Shown: piece after piece, positions 44,733-54,196 of the stretch
How the letters are laid out: the number at the start of each line of letters is the position of its first letter
How positions within the stretch are numbered: position 1 is the first letter of the stretch
Assembly: GCA_965226695.1 (NCBI GenBank)
Contig: OZ245405.1
Location: 124,001 to 188,000, forward strand
Length of the DNA stretch: 64,000 bases
Source of the DNA: CATOSD01 sp965226695
GTDB lineage: Bacteria > Chloroflexota > Dehalococcoidia > Lucifugimonadales > CATOSD01
Direction of reading: 5' to 3'
Notes under the pieces: generated by a model
Seen by the model: the letters and a program-made list of their open reading frames with translations, nothing else
Database searches by the model: none
Told to the model about the DNA's origin: nothing
Translations under genes and position numbers: made by a program

Positions 44733-46747
44733 GTGAGTTACGGCCATGCGTCAATGGTTGCAGAGTTCATAAGCACTCCCGAAGACACGTTGATAGGTCG
44801 GTTGACCAGTGCAGTTGCTTCTACCGGTGTACCCAGCCAGACGACCGCTCAGATCGAGGCATGGAAGCAAGAGATCAGGATTCTGAAGGAACAACTGGCA
44901 CCTCCACCATTTGAGCATTGGTACATCGTTCTGGAATACGAGATACCTCGCCGTTCTCGAAGGCCCGACGTAGTGCTTCTGAACTCCACGACAATCATCG
45001 TGGTCGAGTTCAAGATCGGCGCGCGAGCATTCGATTCCACGTCTCGCTGGCAAGCGACTTCCTACGCCCGCGACCTCCGGGATTTTCACGCGGCATCCCA
45101 TGGGCGACGGATCGTGCCGGTGTTGTGTGCCGCCGACGCCGAAAGCGGTTTGACTGGCCTAATGGACCTGGTCGTTTATGAACGAGATGTTGGAGCCTTG
45201 ATCAGGACTAACGGGGTTAGCCTCGGATCTTATCTTTTGCGCATTCAGGGCGATGACGACCAGACTCCCGCCGAACCTATTGTTCCAAAGGAGTGGTTGA
45301 ATTCTCCTTACCGCCCGACGCCCACGATAATCGAGGCTGCAACACGTCTCTACGAAGGACATGGTGTTCGCGAGCTGTCGCACAGGCACGCGCGCAATCT
45401 CGATCAGACAACTGATATGCTCCTCAGAGAGATTGACGATGCCCGCAGGTCTGGCCACCGCACAATCTGTTTTGTTACTGGCATCCCTGGCGCTGGAAAA
45501 ACGCTCACCGGTCTCAACGTCGTCCATAGCAGAGGCCCTCAGCATTCATCGGCGCCATCCGGGATATTCCTGTCGGGCAACGGCCCCTTGGTCAAGGTGG
45601 TTCGCGAGGCTATAGTCAAAGGTCAGGTCAGTAGAGGTCGGAAACGGAGTGACTGCCAGCGAGAGGCCAGCACATTCATTCAAAACGTGCACAACTTCTT
45701 GCGGTTTCACTTGGAAGATCGACCTGGTGAACCTCCACACGAAAACGTAGTAGTGTTCGATGAGGCTCAAAGGGCATGGGACAGCACTCGGATGGCGCGC
45801 AAACGAGGGATAGACGCCTCGGAAGCTTCACTGTTGTTCGGGGTGATGGAGCGTTTAACTGACTGGGCAGTGATTGTCGCACTGGTGGGCGGTGGACAGG
45901 AGATTTTCCTGGGGGAGGCGGGTCTGGAGGAGTGGGGACGGGCACTGCTGGGCCGGCCCATGCCCTGGCGAGTGATCGCTTCTCCGGAGGTACTCGTTGG
46001 CGGCGAGAGTGTAGCTGGTCACAAGTTGTTCGGTGGTTCTACCCCTGGAAACGTCTCCTTCATAGAAGAGCCTGTAGCCCATCTCGACGTTGTGGTCAGA
46101 AACCACCGTGCTCAGCGGTGGACAACATGGGTCAACGACCTCCTGTCGTTTCGCCTCGAGAGCGCACTTACGCACTTTCCGGACACTGATGAGTTTCCAT
46201 GCTACGTAACTCGGGACCTGGCGACTGCTCGTGCATGGCTGCGGATCCCTCATTGTCTTGACCCGGAAGACAGGACCGGGCTGGTCGCAACGTCTATGGA
46301 CCTGAGATTGCGCGCTGACGGAATAGAACGTTCCAGCGGGTTTCGGTTGAGCACTCCCTACGAGAAGTGGTTTCTCGAGACGTGCGACGACGTTCGTTCT
46401 AGCTACTCATTGGAAGTGGCCGCATCGGAGTTTGAATGTCAAGGGCTGGAGTTGGACTGGGTCGGCCTGTGCTGGGGGGCTGACCTGACACCGTCCGCAG
46501 ACCAAGAAGCATGGGACTATCGCAAGTTTCGCGGTGCCAAGTGGCAGAATTCCGACAAGAGGCCGAGCGTACCTTTACTCTCAACAGGTACCGTGTCCTG
46601 TTGACACGAGCGCGAAAGGGCCTTGTCATCTGGGTACCCAAAGGCGACCCCAACGACATCACCCGGAACCCTGCCCGCTTCGACCGGATGTACGATGTGC
46701 TACTCAGGGCCGGAGTGCAGCAACTGGACTCGGCCTACACCGCCTAG
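44733..46747 (+). pseudogene. Nuclease-DUF2075 P-loop NTPase, frameshifted near the 3' end
   Basis: An N-terminal nuclease-like region (RPDVVLLNSTTIIVVEFKIG, D...EFK) is followed by a DUF2075/SF1-helicase-like ATPase with Walker A GIPGAGKT (250-257) and Walker B VVVFDEAQRAWD. The frame entered at GTG 44733 (GGAGG six bases upstream) stops at 46604. The missing family C-terminus (LNRYRVLLTRARKGLVIWVPKGD, given here as two parts: LNRYRVLLTRARKG and LVIWVPKGD) continues in the -1 frame to 46747. The switch falls near 46545-46560, after KFRGAKWQN. A single lost base, real or from assembly, would explain it. Such proteins often sit in phage-defence loci. Confidence 0.75.
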
Positions 46748-46873
46748 ACCTAATCCGGATAATCAGCCTCAAGAGGCAGTAGTATCGTGCTGTATGGAGC
46801 TAACTCATCACAATCCAAGTGATTGGCCGATCGCTCAGGTGCAGTTTAGGACAACCGAGGTCAGCCACCCCCA

Positions 46874-46894
46874 GGGCAGGTTTGAAACCTGCCC
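46874..46894. repeat. GTTTGAAAC-family hairpin repeat
   Basis: GGGCAGGTTT-G-AAACCTGCCC, a perfect inverted repeat followed by CTACGG. It abuts the 3' end of queG. Compared with the copy at 41418 both arms changed together (CGG to AGG, CCG to CCT), so pairing is preserved. Confidence 0.8.
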
Positions 46895-48043
46895 CTACGG
46901 TTGCGAATCGAGGACGCGGGTCGCCATCTCCGATAGGGCGAGGGCTATCTCGTGCGCCACGTCCGCGTCCGGCTCGGCCGCTTGGGCGGCGCTCAGCGCC
47001 GACCGGGCCGCCGCGTCGCCGATCCGGCCGAGGGCCCACGCGGCGTGCGAGCGCACCAGAGCGTCGCCGCCGGCCAGCGCCGCCGCCAGCGCGGGCACGG
47101 CCGCCGCATCGGCCAGGTTGCCCAGGGCCACACAGGCGTTTCGCTTCAGTCCCGATAGCTTGGCCCGCTTCATAGGGCTGCCTCGGAACCGCTCGCGGAA
47201 CCCCTGCTCGTCGAGCTCCAGCAGCGGGATGAGCTCGGGGGCGGCGAAGTCACCGCGCTGGCGGAAAGCGGGCTCGCCGCCGGGCCGCGCCTTGCGGTTG
47301 ACGGGGCAGACGTCCTGGCAGATGTCGCAGCCGAACACCCAGGCGCCCACCAGGGGCCGCAGCTCGCGGGGGATTGGGCCGCGCAGCTCGATGGTGAGAA
47401 ACGAGATGCACTTGCGGTTGTCGATGACGTAGGGGGCGACGATGGCTCCCGTGGGGCAGTCGTCGATGCAGCGCACGCAGTTGCCGCACGTCTTGGCGAG
47501 CGGGGCGTCCGGGCCAAGCTCGAGGTCGGTCACCACCTGGCCAAGGAACACCCACGAGCCGTGCGTGGGCGTGAGTATGTTGGTGTTCTTGCCGAACCAG
47601 CCCAGGCCCGAGCGCGCGGCGGCGGCCCTGTCGTTCATGGGACCGTCGTCGACGAACACGCGCGTCCGCACTTCCCTGCCCGCCAGCGGCGTCAGGGCGT
47701 CGGCGAAGCGGCGCAGGCGCGGCTTCAGCAGCTCGTGGTAGTCGTCGCCCCAGGCGTAGCGCGCCACCTTGCCGCGCAGCGGGCTGTCTTCTTCCGGCTC
47801 GCCCGTGTTGTAGCTGACCGCGAGAGACACCACCGACTTCGCGCCTTCGAGAAGGCTCTCGGGGCGGTTGGCCTTGCGGACGCGGTCCTCGGTGTACCAG
47901 GGCAGGCCGTCCATCAGGCCCTGTCGCACACGCTCCACGGCGGCGCGCTCGTCGCGCAGGAACGGCTCCGCCGTGGTGACGCGCACAAGGTCGAACCCGA
48001 GGTCGAGCGCGCACTGCTTGACGCGCGCCTTCAGGTCGGACAC
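46895..48043 (-). CDS. queG: Epoxyqueuosine reductase with C-terminal HEAT-like repeats
   Basis: A 382-residue cobalamin-dependent enzyme that reduces epoxyqueuosine to queuosine in tRNA. The DUF1730 domain contains WFGKNTNILTP and the proton-donor region VDDGP. Two 4Fe-4S motifs follow: CGNCVRCIDDCP and CDICQDVCP. The last ~90 residues form HEAT-like helices (AALAGGDALVRSHAAWALGR). ATG 48043 is used; the hydrolase gene ends 10 bp upstream. Confidence 0.92.
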   Translation of the reverse strand: MSDLKARVKQCALDLGFDLVRVTTAEPFLRDERAAVERVRQGLMDGLPWYTEDRVRKANRPESLLEGAKSVVSLAVSYNTGEPEEDSPLRGKVARYAWGDDYHELLKPRLRRFADALTPLAGREVRTRVFVDDGPMNDRAAAARSGLGWFGKNTNILTPTHGSWVFLGQVVTDLELGPDAPLAKTCGNCVRCIDDCPTGAIVAPYVIDNRKCISFLTIELRGPIPRELRPLVGAWVFGCDICQDVCPVNRKARPGGEPAFRQRGDFAAPELIPLLELDEQGFRERFRGSPMKRAKLSGLKRNACVALGNLADAAAVPALAAALAGGDALVRSHAAWALGRIGDAAARSALSAAQAAEPDADVAHEIALALSEMATRVLDSQP

Positions 48044-48053
48044 GCCGTGCGCC

Positions 48054-48926
48054 CTAGCCGCTGTTGGCCGCGATGAACGACTTGATGACGGCGTTGAACT
48101 GCTCAGGGTGCTCGCGGAACGGGTAGTGGCCGGAGCGGTTGAAGATGTGCATCTGCGAGTCCTTGACGTTGGGCAGCACCAGGTTCAGGCAGTTGACGCC
48201 GATGGGGTCCCAGACCGCAGAGGGGTCTTCCAGGCCCCACACGACGAGTGTGGGGCAGTTCAGCTCGCCCCCGCGGATTCGCGCGTGGGTGTCCTGCTGC
48301 ATGGCGACGAGGTTGGAGTCGAACTGGCCCTGGAGCTCTGAGTTCTTGGCGGTGGACCGCTGTACGGAGTCCAGGGCGTCCATGCGGATCTTGCCCTCGG
48401 TCCACTCGTCGGTAATGTGCTCGGTGCCGAACGAGTTCTGGACGGTGAGATACTTCGACAACTCCTTGGGGTCGTCGAAGTGTGGCGCGGCGTCGGCTAC
48501 GTCCTGGTAGAAGGTGATGGGTTGCATGAGGGTGGCGCTGTCCACGATGACGATGGTGCGCACCAGCTCGGGGCGCTCGATGGCGACGCGGGCGGCGAGG
48601 TAGCCGCCGCGGGAGTGGCCGACGACGTGGGCGGGCGCGACGTCGAGCGTGGTGAGGAAGTCCATCGAGTGCTGGACGGCGGAGCCTATCACGTAGCCCT
48701 CGTCCGTATCCGGGGGGTCGCTGTAGCCCTGGCCGGTCTTGTCGATGGAGAAGACGTGGAACGACTCGGCGAGCGCGTCGAAGTTCAGGAACCAGTCCTC
48801 GGCGCTGGTGCCGCCGCCGAACTGCCCGCCGTGGACGAGCAGCATGGTCTCGCCCTCTCCCGCCTCGAAGTAGCGGGTGTTGATGCCGTTAACGTCGACG
48901 AACTTGGCGTCTTTGTAGCTGACCAT
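48054..48926 (-). CDS. Alpha/beta hydrolase (MhpC/BphD-like)
   Basis: A 290-residue alpha/beta-hydrolase. The oxyanion motif is LVHGGQFGGG, the nucleophile is Ser in VGHSRGG, the acid is Asp in WGLEDP, and the His lies in NRSGHYPFREHPEQFN. It resembles C-C bond hydrolases of meta-cleavage pathways, but esterase activity is equally possible. ATG 48926 has AGGAGG about 10 bases upstream. It is followed closely by queG on the same strand. Confidence 0.88.
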   Translation of the reverse strand: MVSYKDAKFVDVNGINTRYFEAGEGETMLLVHGGQFGGGTSAEDWFLNFDALAESFHVFSIDKTGQGYSDPPDTDEGYVIGSAVQHSMDFLTTLDVAPAHVVGHSRGGYLAARVAIERPELVRTIVIVDSATLMQPITFYQDVADAAPHFDDPKELSKYLTVQNSFGTEHITDEWTEGKIRMDALDSVQRSTAKNSELQGQFDSNLVAMQQDTHARIRGGELNCPTLVVWGLEDPSAVWDPIGVNCLNLVLPNVKDSQMHIFNRSGHYPFREHPEQFNAVIKSFIAANSG

Positions 48927-49163
48927 GGTGGTGTTGCCTCCTGTATGCATGTGCCGTTCGCGGGGAACCGAGGGCGGGCCGTAAATCCCGAGCGCCGCGT
49001 CTCCGCCGCATCGTGGTGGTTATCCTACCGCAAATGCCGCTTTCGCGCAGCCGGCTGGATGGCCGCGGGCCTGTAGCAGTCTGGTTGGAGGTGATGTAGA
49101 GGGCCGGCCCGAGCGGGTGCGGAGGGGCCAAAGGGGGCCTGTGGGCGAGGTTTTCGGAGAAAT

Positions 49164-49193
49164 GTGTGCCATTCTGTGCCATTTTGTGTCATT
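49164..49193. repeat. Three tandem 10-bp repeats
   Basis: TGTGCCATTC, TGTGCCATTT and TGTGTCATTT lie end to end. Their function is unknown. Confidence 0.7.
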
Positions 49194-49335
49194 TCGTAGC
49201 TGGGAGCGTTGGCGGTCTGCGACGGCTTGAAGCGCTAGCGAGACGGAATTGGGCATGGAAGTCACATAATGTTACTGAAATGAGACGGGTCGACGGGGCG
49301 GTATTCACCCTCACCCCTTCGACAGGCTCAGGGCA

Positions 49336-49374
49336 GGCTAGCCCCCTCTCCCATCCAGGGAGAGGGGGCTAGCC
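49336..49374. repeat. 17-bp-stem hairpin, CCCTCTCCC family
   Basis: GGCTAGCCCCCTCTCCC (49336-49352) pairs perfectly with GGGAGAGGGGGCTAGCC (49358-49374) around the loop ATCCA. The core is the same CCCTCTCCC/GGGAGAGGG as at 8321 and 58073, extended here by eight more base pairs. Confidence 0.8.
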
Positions 49375-49674
49375 GTCCACGGTTGCCGGTTGGCGGGGTC
49401 GGTATCTCGCACGAGGGAGAGTAGTACGGGTGTGCGTGAGAGTCAATAGGGTTCGGAACGTCGGAGGCAGTCACAGGCGGAGGGGCGCCACAGAGTGCGC
49501 GGGCCTTCATCTGCGAAGTCTGCTCGCTGGCGGTACGACGGGTGAGGGTCTTCACGGTGGGAAGCCGGCTGGGACTTGTGGCGGTGGGCATGGCGTTAGT
49601 TGTAAGTCAGGCTCTTGAATACCATATACAATGTTCGGACAATATGACGCGGAATAAGCAGGTGGAGGTTTTTT

Positions 49675-50792
49675 GTGGCGCGTGGATGGCTGGTCATTGC
49701 GGCGATGGCGTTGTGTTGACAGTGGCGGCATCCGGTTGCGGCGAGCCGACGTCAGAGGCAAACAGAGGACCTGCGGTTGCCCCAATCATGTTCGCCCACT
49801 TACGGATGGTACAACTCCGACCAGTGGTCTCAGCCTGTAACAGACAATCCGCTGTTGGAGTCCTATGACAGCCAGGACAGCGCCGTTGTCGCACGGCAAA
49901 TCGAATGGGGGAAACGTGCCGGGCTAACGGCCTTTTTCGTTTCCTGGCACGGCGAGGGGTCCGCTACTGATGTCCAGTTGAAAAGGTACCTGGCGCCGCA
50001 ACTGCAAACACAGGAGGGCCGTCAGCCTAGACTCCAGCTTATGGTTCTCTTTGAAACACCGGATATGCTCGGTGTTCCGCACGGCAGTCTCATTAACTTC
50101 CACGAACAGTTTTCTCCCGGTGTAACCAGGGGCGATAAGTTCGTCCAGGAAATGGGCTACCTTGCGGATACCTATTTCGGCTCTACCGCTTATCACCGGA
50201 TAGATCGACAGCCGGCAGTCTTCGTCTACCTGATGCGTGATGTGATAAATCACCAATCTTATTTCGACACGATGAGATCGAATGTTACGGCAAAGGGGTT
50301 TGACCTCTATCTCATCGGGGACGTGATCCATTGGCAGAACCCCGTTGATGGGGTCACAGTCCCAGGGGAAGCCGGGCGGCGGACTGGGACTTCTACAGAG
50401 ACCACTTCAGGGCCATCAGCGGATACAACCTGTACGACCCCTCCAGGTATCCGACAGATGGGTTGGAGGAGAAGTTCCTGTCGGACCTGGAGGCTCATTG
50501 GACAGACTGGGCAGCCCAAATCGACGCCAACGGATTGAGGTTTGTACCGTTCATCACGCCCGGGTACGACGACCGCAATCTGCGCGGTTCCGGTCGCCCT
50601 GTTATGGCACGGGATGGCGGCCGATTCTATCGCCGCTATTGGGCCATGGCGCAGAGCTTCATGGACTCGGACGTGCCTCATGTCGGTTTGACCTCCTTCA
50701 ACGAATGGCATGAAGGCACGGAAATAGAACCTTCACGCCAGTATGGAACGTTCTATCTGGGCGAGACAAGGGAATTTTCGCAGGGAAGGTAG
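49675..50792 (+). pseudogene. GH99-like lipoprotein gene, array copy A, three frameshifts
   Basis: GTG 49675 (GGTGGAGG upstream) starts the array's usual leader (ARGWLVIAAMAL), but the frame stops at 49717. The lipobox part (AASGC) is in another frame, YGWYNSDQWSQP onward returns to the first frame, and after about 50375 the frame shifts again to give ADWDFYRDHF and the C-terminus. The composite has the look of a GH99/GH71-like endo-glycosidase: ARQIEWGKRAGLTAFFVSW in the middle and the canonical SFNEWHEGTEIEPS near the end, where GH99 keeps its catalytic acids. This is the only copy with that motif intact. It is probably non-functional. Confidence 0.75.
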
Positions 50793-50806
50793 CGCGGAGG
50801 TGAGGC

Positions 50807-51725
50807 ATGGCCCACAGATGGCTCGGACTTGCGGCGCTGGCGGTGGTGCTTGTCGTGGCGATGGCGTGTGGGAGTGCGCCGGGAGAGGAGGAACCGCACA
50901 CGTCAAGTCCTAAAAGCGTTCCGGTAGCAACCATCTTCTACCAGTGGTACGGCTACGAGCACGATGCTCAAAGCGACTGGCCTTCTACTGGCGGGCTTCA
51001 AACGTTTCACTGGAACGACATCATCGACAACGATTTGATAACCGGCTTCGTGATTAACCGTCCAGAGATTGGCCATTACGCCAGCGACGACGACGAGACC
51101 ATCGCCTGGCATTGCTAGGAACCTCTCGGCAGACAATAAGCAGGTAATACTCGACTACGTCTGGGACAACGTCTATAGCGTCTATCCGGACCTGATGTTC
51201 CACTGGGAGGACAAGCCCCTATTGGCGGCGGTGGGCGAGCTGTACTTAGACCCTGAAAAGGACTCGCCCGACGACCGGTTCACTCTTCGCAGTTTCCGCT
51301 TCAGGCATGAAGACCATGATCCCGGCAACTCCTGGGACTGGATCATCACAGAACCTCTTCCCTACTTCCAGCAGGTGGACAATGCGGTCATTCTCTCTCC
51401 TCGCTACGACGAGTGGTTCCTGGCCGCCGCCCATCCGAACTGGTGGCCCGACGCCTGGAATCGGGGGCACACTGGCCCGGTTCGCCAGGACCCTTACCTC
51501 GAGGAGAACCTGTACGACTTGGAGTGGCGCCAGGTGTACGACAATCGCGACAGCGTAGACCTGATAGTCCTCTGGGCGTGGAACTCGTGGATGGAACAGC
51601 TATACATCGAGCCTGACGACGGACAGGGAACCGCTCCTGCGGGGAATACGTTGCTTCGCAAAACCGCCTGGTATGCCTCGCGATTCGTCAGCGGCGCTCC
51701 CTTCAAGATGTACGACCCGGGTTAG
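50807..51725 (+). pseudogene. GH99-like lipoprotein gene, array copy B, internal deletion
   Basis: ATG 50807 (CGGAGGTGAGG upstream) encodes the leader HRWLGLAALAVVLVVAMAC, a lipobox cysteine, and VPVATIFYQWYGYEHD. The frame stops at 51118 after DDDETIAW. The homologue at 52832 continues there with QIEQMRRAG; here sequence matching a point roughly 70 codons later (NLSADNKQVILDYVWDN) resumes in another frame and runs to 51725, ending RFVSGAPFKMYDPG. An internal deletion with a frame change therefore explains the break. The GH99 acid motif is altered to NSWMEQLYIEP. Confidence 0.75.
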
Positions 51726-51760
51726 GCGGTGACACAACGCAGTTCTTCAACATCAGCTTC

Positions 51761-51855
51761 CGAGGCGGCCGCAGATTCGTGGGCCAGGGGGTATTGACTG
51801 TATGAGGACTCATATGCTGCTTTCTTTGCACGGAGCAAATGGACGGAGGTAAGGC
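51761..51855 (+). promoter_or_regulatory. Array leader cassette, copy 1 (divergent)
   Basis: It shares CGGCCGCAGATTCGTGGGCC and CAGGGGGT with cassettes 2-4, then diverges (TTGACT instead of TTGACA, and a different 40 bases), and rejoins at GGACGGAGGTAAGGC before ATG 51856. Confidence 0.7.
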
Positions 51856-52802
51856 ATGGCACTCAGATGGCCCGGGCTTGTGGCGCTGGCGACCCTGGTG
51901 CTGGCGGCAGCGGCCTGCGGGGCCGGGCAGAGGATGACCGGCGAGGCCGCAGCCGAAAGCGACCTATGCGGAACCAGGTCATCGTCGAAGGAGGACATCT
52001 TGATGGTGGCGCCCAACGGTATGGTGCGGCACACCAACGAGGTATGGCACAAGTACCGTCCGTTGTTCTCACGCCAACCAAACCTCTTTGAGGCCGGCCA
52101 GGGACTGTTGAGGCACGAGGGCGTCCATCCGGCTGGGACCTTTGGCATCGTCGTTCACGTCAGAGAGAGGGTGGACCAGACAACGCTGCCCCTCGAAGAC
52201 CGGATACCGGATTGCCTGGAGGGCGTCCCTATTCAGGTCATAGAGTCAGTGCCGCCGACCAGGCCAATTCCGCAGCTCGGGGAACAGATCTATTGTTGAG
52301 AGCAATGGGAGGCAGTGAGACTCCCAAAGGAGATGGAAGATCTTATGAAGAAGGACGCACGAACACTAACGATCGAAGAAGGAGAGCGAAGGTACAGGGC
52401 AGTCAATGAGGCGTTAATCCGCGCCTACGACGTGATTCTTGACAACAAGGAGCTGTTTTCTCGCCAACCCAACTTCTTCATGGTAAGTCCAGGCACGGTT
52501 GGCAGAGACGGCGTACCGAGAATCGCCGTCACGTGAACGTTCACGTGACGGCGATAGTCCCCCAGTGGAAGCTGCCTCCGCAAGACCGCATACCATGTGT
52601 GATCGACGGGGTCCCCGTTCAGATTACAACCGCCGACCCCAGGGAGTTCCTGGGCGGCGCGAACAGCCGCCACAGGTCATTGATGGCGGGTGTTCGAATC
52701 CAGGCCCCGAATATACGTGGCGTAGGGTACCCCATCTCGCAGTGGCCGCAGATTCGTGGGCCAGGGGGTGTTGACATGACAAGCACATGCGTACTCTCGT
52801 GA
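51856..52802 (+). pseudogene. Two-domain lipoprotein gene, array copy C, stop codon plus frameshift
   Basis: A close homologue of the intact gene at 54197. ATG 51856 starts leader LRWPGLVALATLVLAAAAC. Domain 1 ends LPLEDRIPDCLEGVPIQVIE. An in-frame TGA at 52297-52299 replaces the AGA codon of the intact copy. Domain 2 resumes in frame and is then shifted at about 52531-52555, exactly where a 34-bp perfect palindrome sits; the rest (VHVTAIVPQWKLPPQDRIP) is in the next frame. The family's own stop is lost (TAC for TAG), so the frame runs into leader cassette 2 and ends at 52802. Confidence 0.8.
52522..52555. repeat. Perfect 34-bp palindrome at a frameshift
   Basis: The left arm ATCGCCGTCACGTGAAC and right arm GTTCACGTGACGGCGAT are exact reverse complements with no loop. 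The right arm is the expected coding sequence (VHVTA). The left arm replaces about 27 bases present in the intact paralogue at 54197 with about 20. Confidence 0.9.
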
Positions 52803-52831
52803 TTTCACGGAACAGACAACGGAGGTGAGGC
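52741..52831 (+). promoter_or_regulatory. Array leader cassette, copy 2
   Basis: About 90 bp nearly identical to cassettes 3 and 4. It contains GCAGATTCGTGGGCCAGG, then TTGACA (52771-52776), TGACAAGCACATG, CGTACTCTCGTGATTTCACGG and GGAGG before ATG 52832. TTGACA is a perfect -35, but I see no good -10 at 16-18 bases. Alternatively the conserved stretch is a short upstream coding leader (ATG CGT ACT CTC GTG). Confidence 0.7.
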
Positions 52832-53995
52832 ATGGCCCACAGATGGCTCGGACTTGCGGCGCTGGCGGTGGTGCTTGCAGTGGCGATGAGCTGCGGCTCA
52901 GACCGAGAGGCGAACCCACCGGAACAGCAAGCAGCGAACGACGTGCCGGTAGCTGTGCTGTTCTATCCGACTCACGGATTCACTTAGTCGCCACCGTACG
53001 CCGCGACCGGCGGCCGGGGCACGACCGGTTGGAATGTCTACGGGCCGCCCGGTTCCGCCGACCCATTCCCGTGGACTGGGTTCACGACGACCTGGCCCGA
53101 AATTGGGTGGTATGCGTCCAAAGACGTCGAAACCATAGCGTGGCAGATCGAGCAGATGCGGCGGGCCGGCATCGACACCATCATCATCTCCTGGTTCGGC
53201 TGGGGGGATGACAGGCTCGATGGCAACGTGGACTCAGCGGGTCTGCACGCTCAGTACCACGAGACCGCCCGAATGGTCCTTGACTACATCAAGACGAACA
53301 ACGTTCCGATGAAGTTCGCGCTGCTCGCCGAGGCCTTCACGTTCTTCGTTGGAGGAACAACTCCGCTGTCGACGGCAGACCTGACGGACGCTCAGCGCCA
53401 GATGGTCACCGACTACGTGTGGGACAACTTCTATGCTCCGTCAGAGTACGGCGACATGGCATTGCGCCTGAATGGAAAGCCGGCGCTGTTCGGCGTGCCC
53501 GACATGAAGGGTGGATGGTGGAGAAATCATGGATGGACCGATAACCGGTTCCGGCTGGTCGAGGTCTCGAACAATCACGAGGATGAGGCCGAGTTTACCG
53601 CGGACTACGTGTACCTCGACCCGCCGTCGGCGATACCGGGCGTCGACGGCGTTGTCAACATATGGCCGCGATTCTCCAGTGTGGTCACGTATGCCTCAAA
53701 CAGTCCCTACTTCCCCTGGTACGACCCGGAATCCAACTTGCCGGAAGTCGACCCGTTGGGTACGGAAGGGAAGTACGACGAGGCCTGGCGCACAATCATC
53801 GAGCACCCGCAACGTTCCGAGATAGAGCTCATCTGGCTCTGGATATGGAACTCCTACGCCGAGATGACCTACGTGGAGCCGGACTCAGGCCTCGGCCCCT
53901 ACGCCGTGGGAGACCTGTTTGTGGAGAAGACAGCCCATTACTACGGCCTGTACCGCAGCGGGTCGCCGTTCAAGCATTTCGACGACGTGAACTGA
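52832..53995 (+). pseudogene. GH99-like lipoprotein gene, array copy D, single in-frame TAG
   Basis: Apart from one TAG at 52985-52987 (codon 52), the frame from ATG 52832 to 53995 is open (387 codons). Leader HRWLGLAALAVVLAVAMSC gives a lipoprotein. The mature part reads VPVAVLFYPTHGFT-stop-SPPYAATGG, then WQIEQMRRAGIDTIIISWFG and NSYAEMTYVEPDSG, a GH99-like fold whose catalytic NEWHEGT motif is degenerate. GGAGG precedes the ATG. It is either recently inactivated or read through; I see no suppressor tRNA here. A product from an internal start such as ATG 53156 would lack export. Confidence 0.75.
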
Positions 53996-54102
53996 CTTGC
54001 GCGCGATGTGACGGGCTCGCGCCCAGCGCCCCGCTCGGCCCCTCGCCTCCGGCGGTGGCGGCGCTCTTCAGGCGCAGCATGGGCGCAGCGAACGCCCTTT
54101 CC

Positions 54103-54196
54103 CGAGGCGGCTGCAGATTCGTGGGCCAGGGGGTGTTGACATGACAAGCACATGCATACTCTCGTGATTTCACGGAACAGACAACGGAGGCAAGGC
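54103..54196 (+). promoter_or_regulatory. Array leader cassette, copy 3
   Basis: Nearly identical to copies 2 and 4; TTGACA is at 54136-54141 and GGAGG lies before ATG 54197. The short in-frame leader beginning ATG 54152 reads directly into the lipoprotein frame without a stop. Confidence 0.7.

Larger units (their letters stand above)
48927..49674. other. Repeat-rich intergenic region
   Basis: About 750 bp with no supported gene. It holds a triple direct repeat (49164-49193), a CCTTCGACAGGCTCAGGGC element (about 49316-49334) and a very long hairpin (49336-49374). It forms the left border of the lipoprotein array; GC falls after about 49400. Confidence 0.6.
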
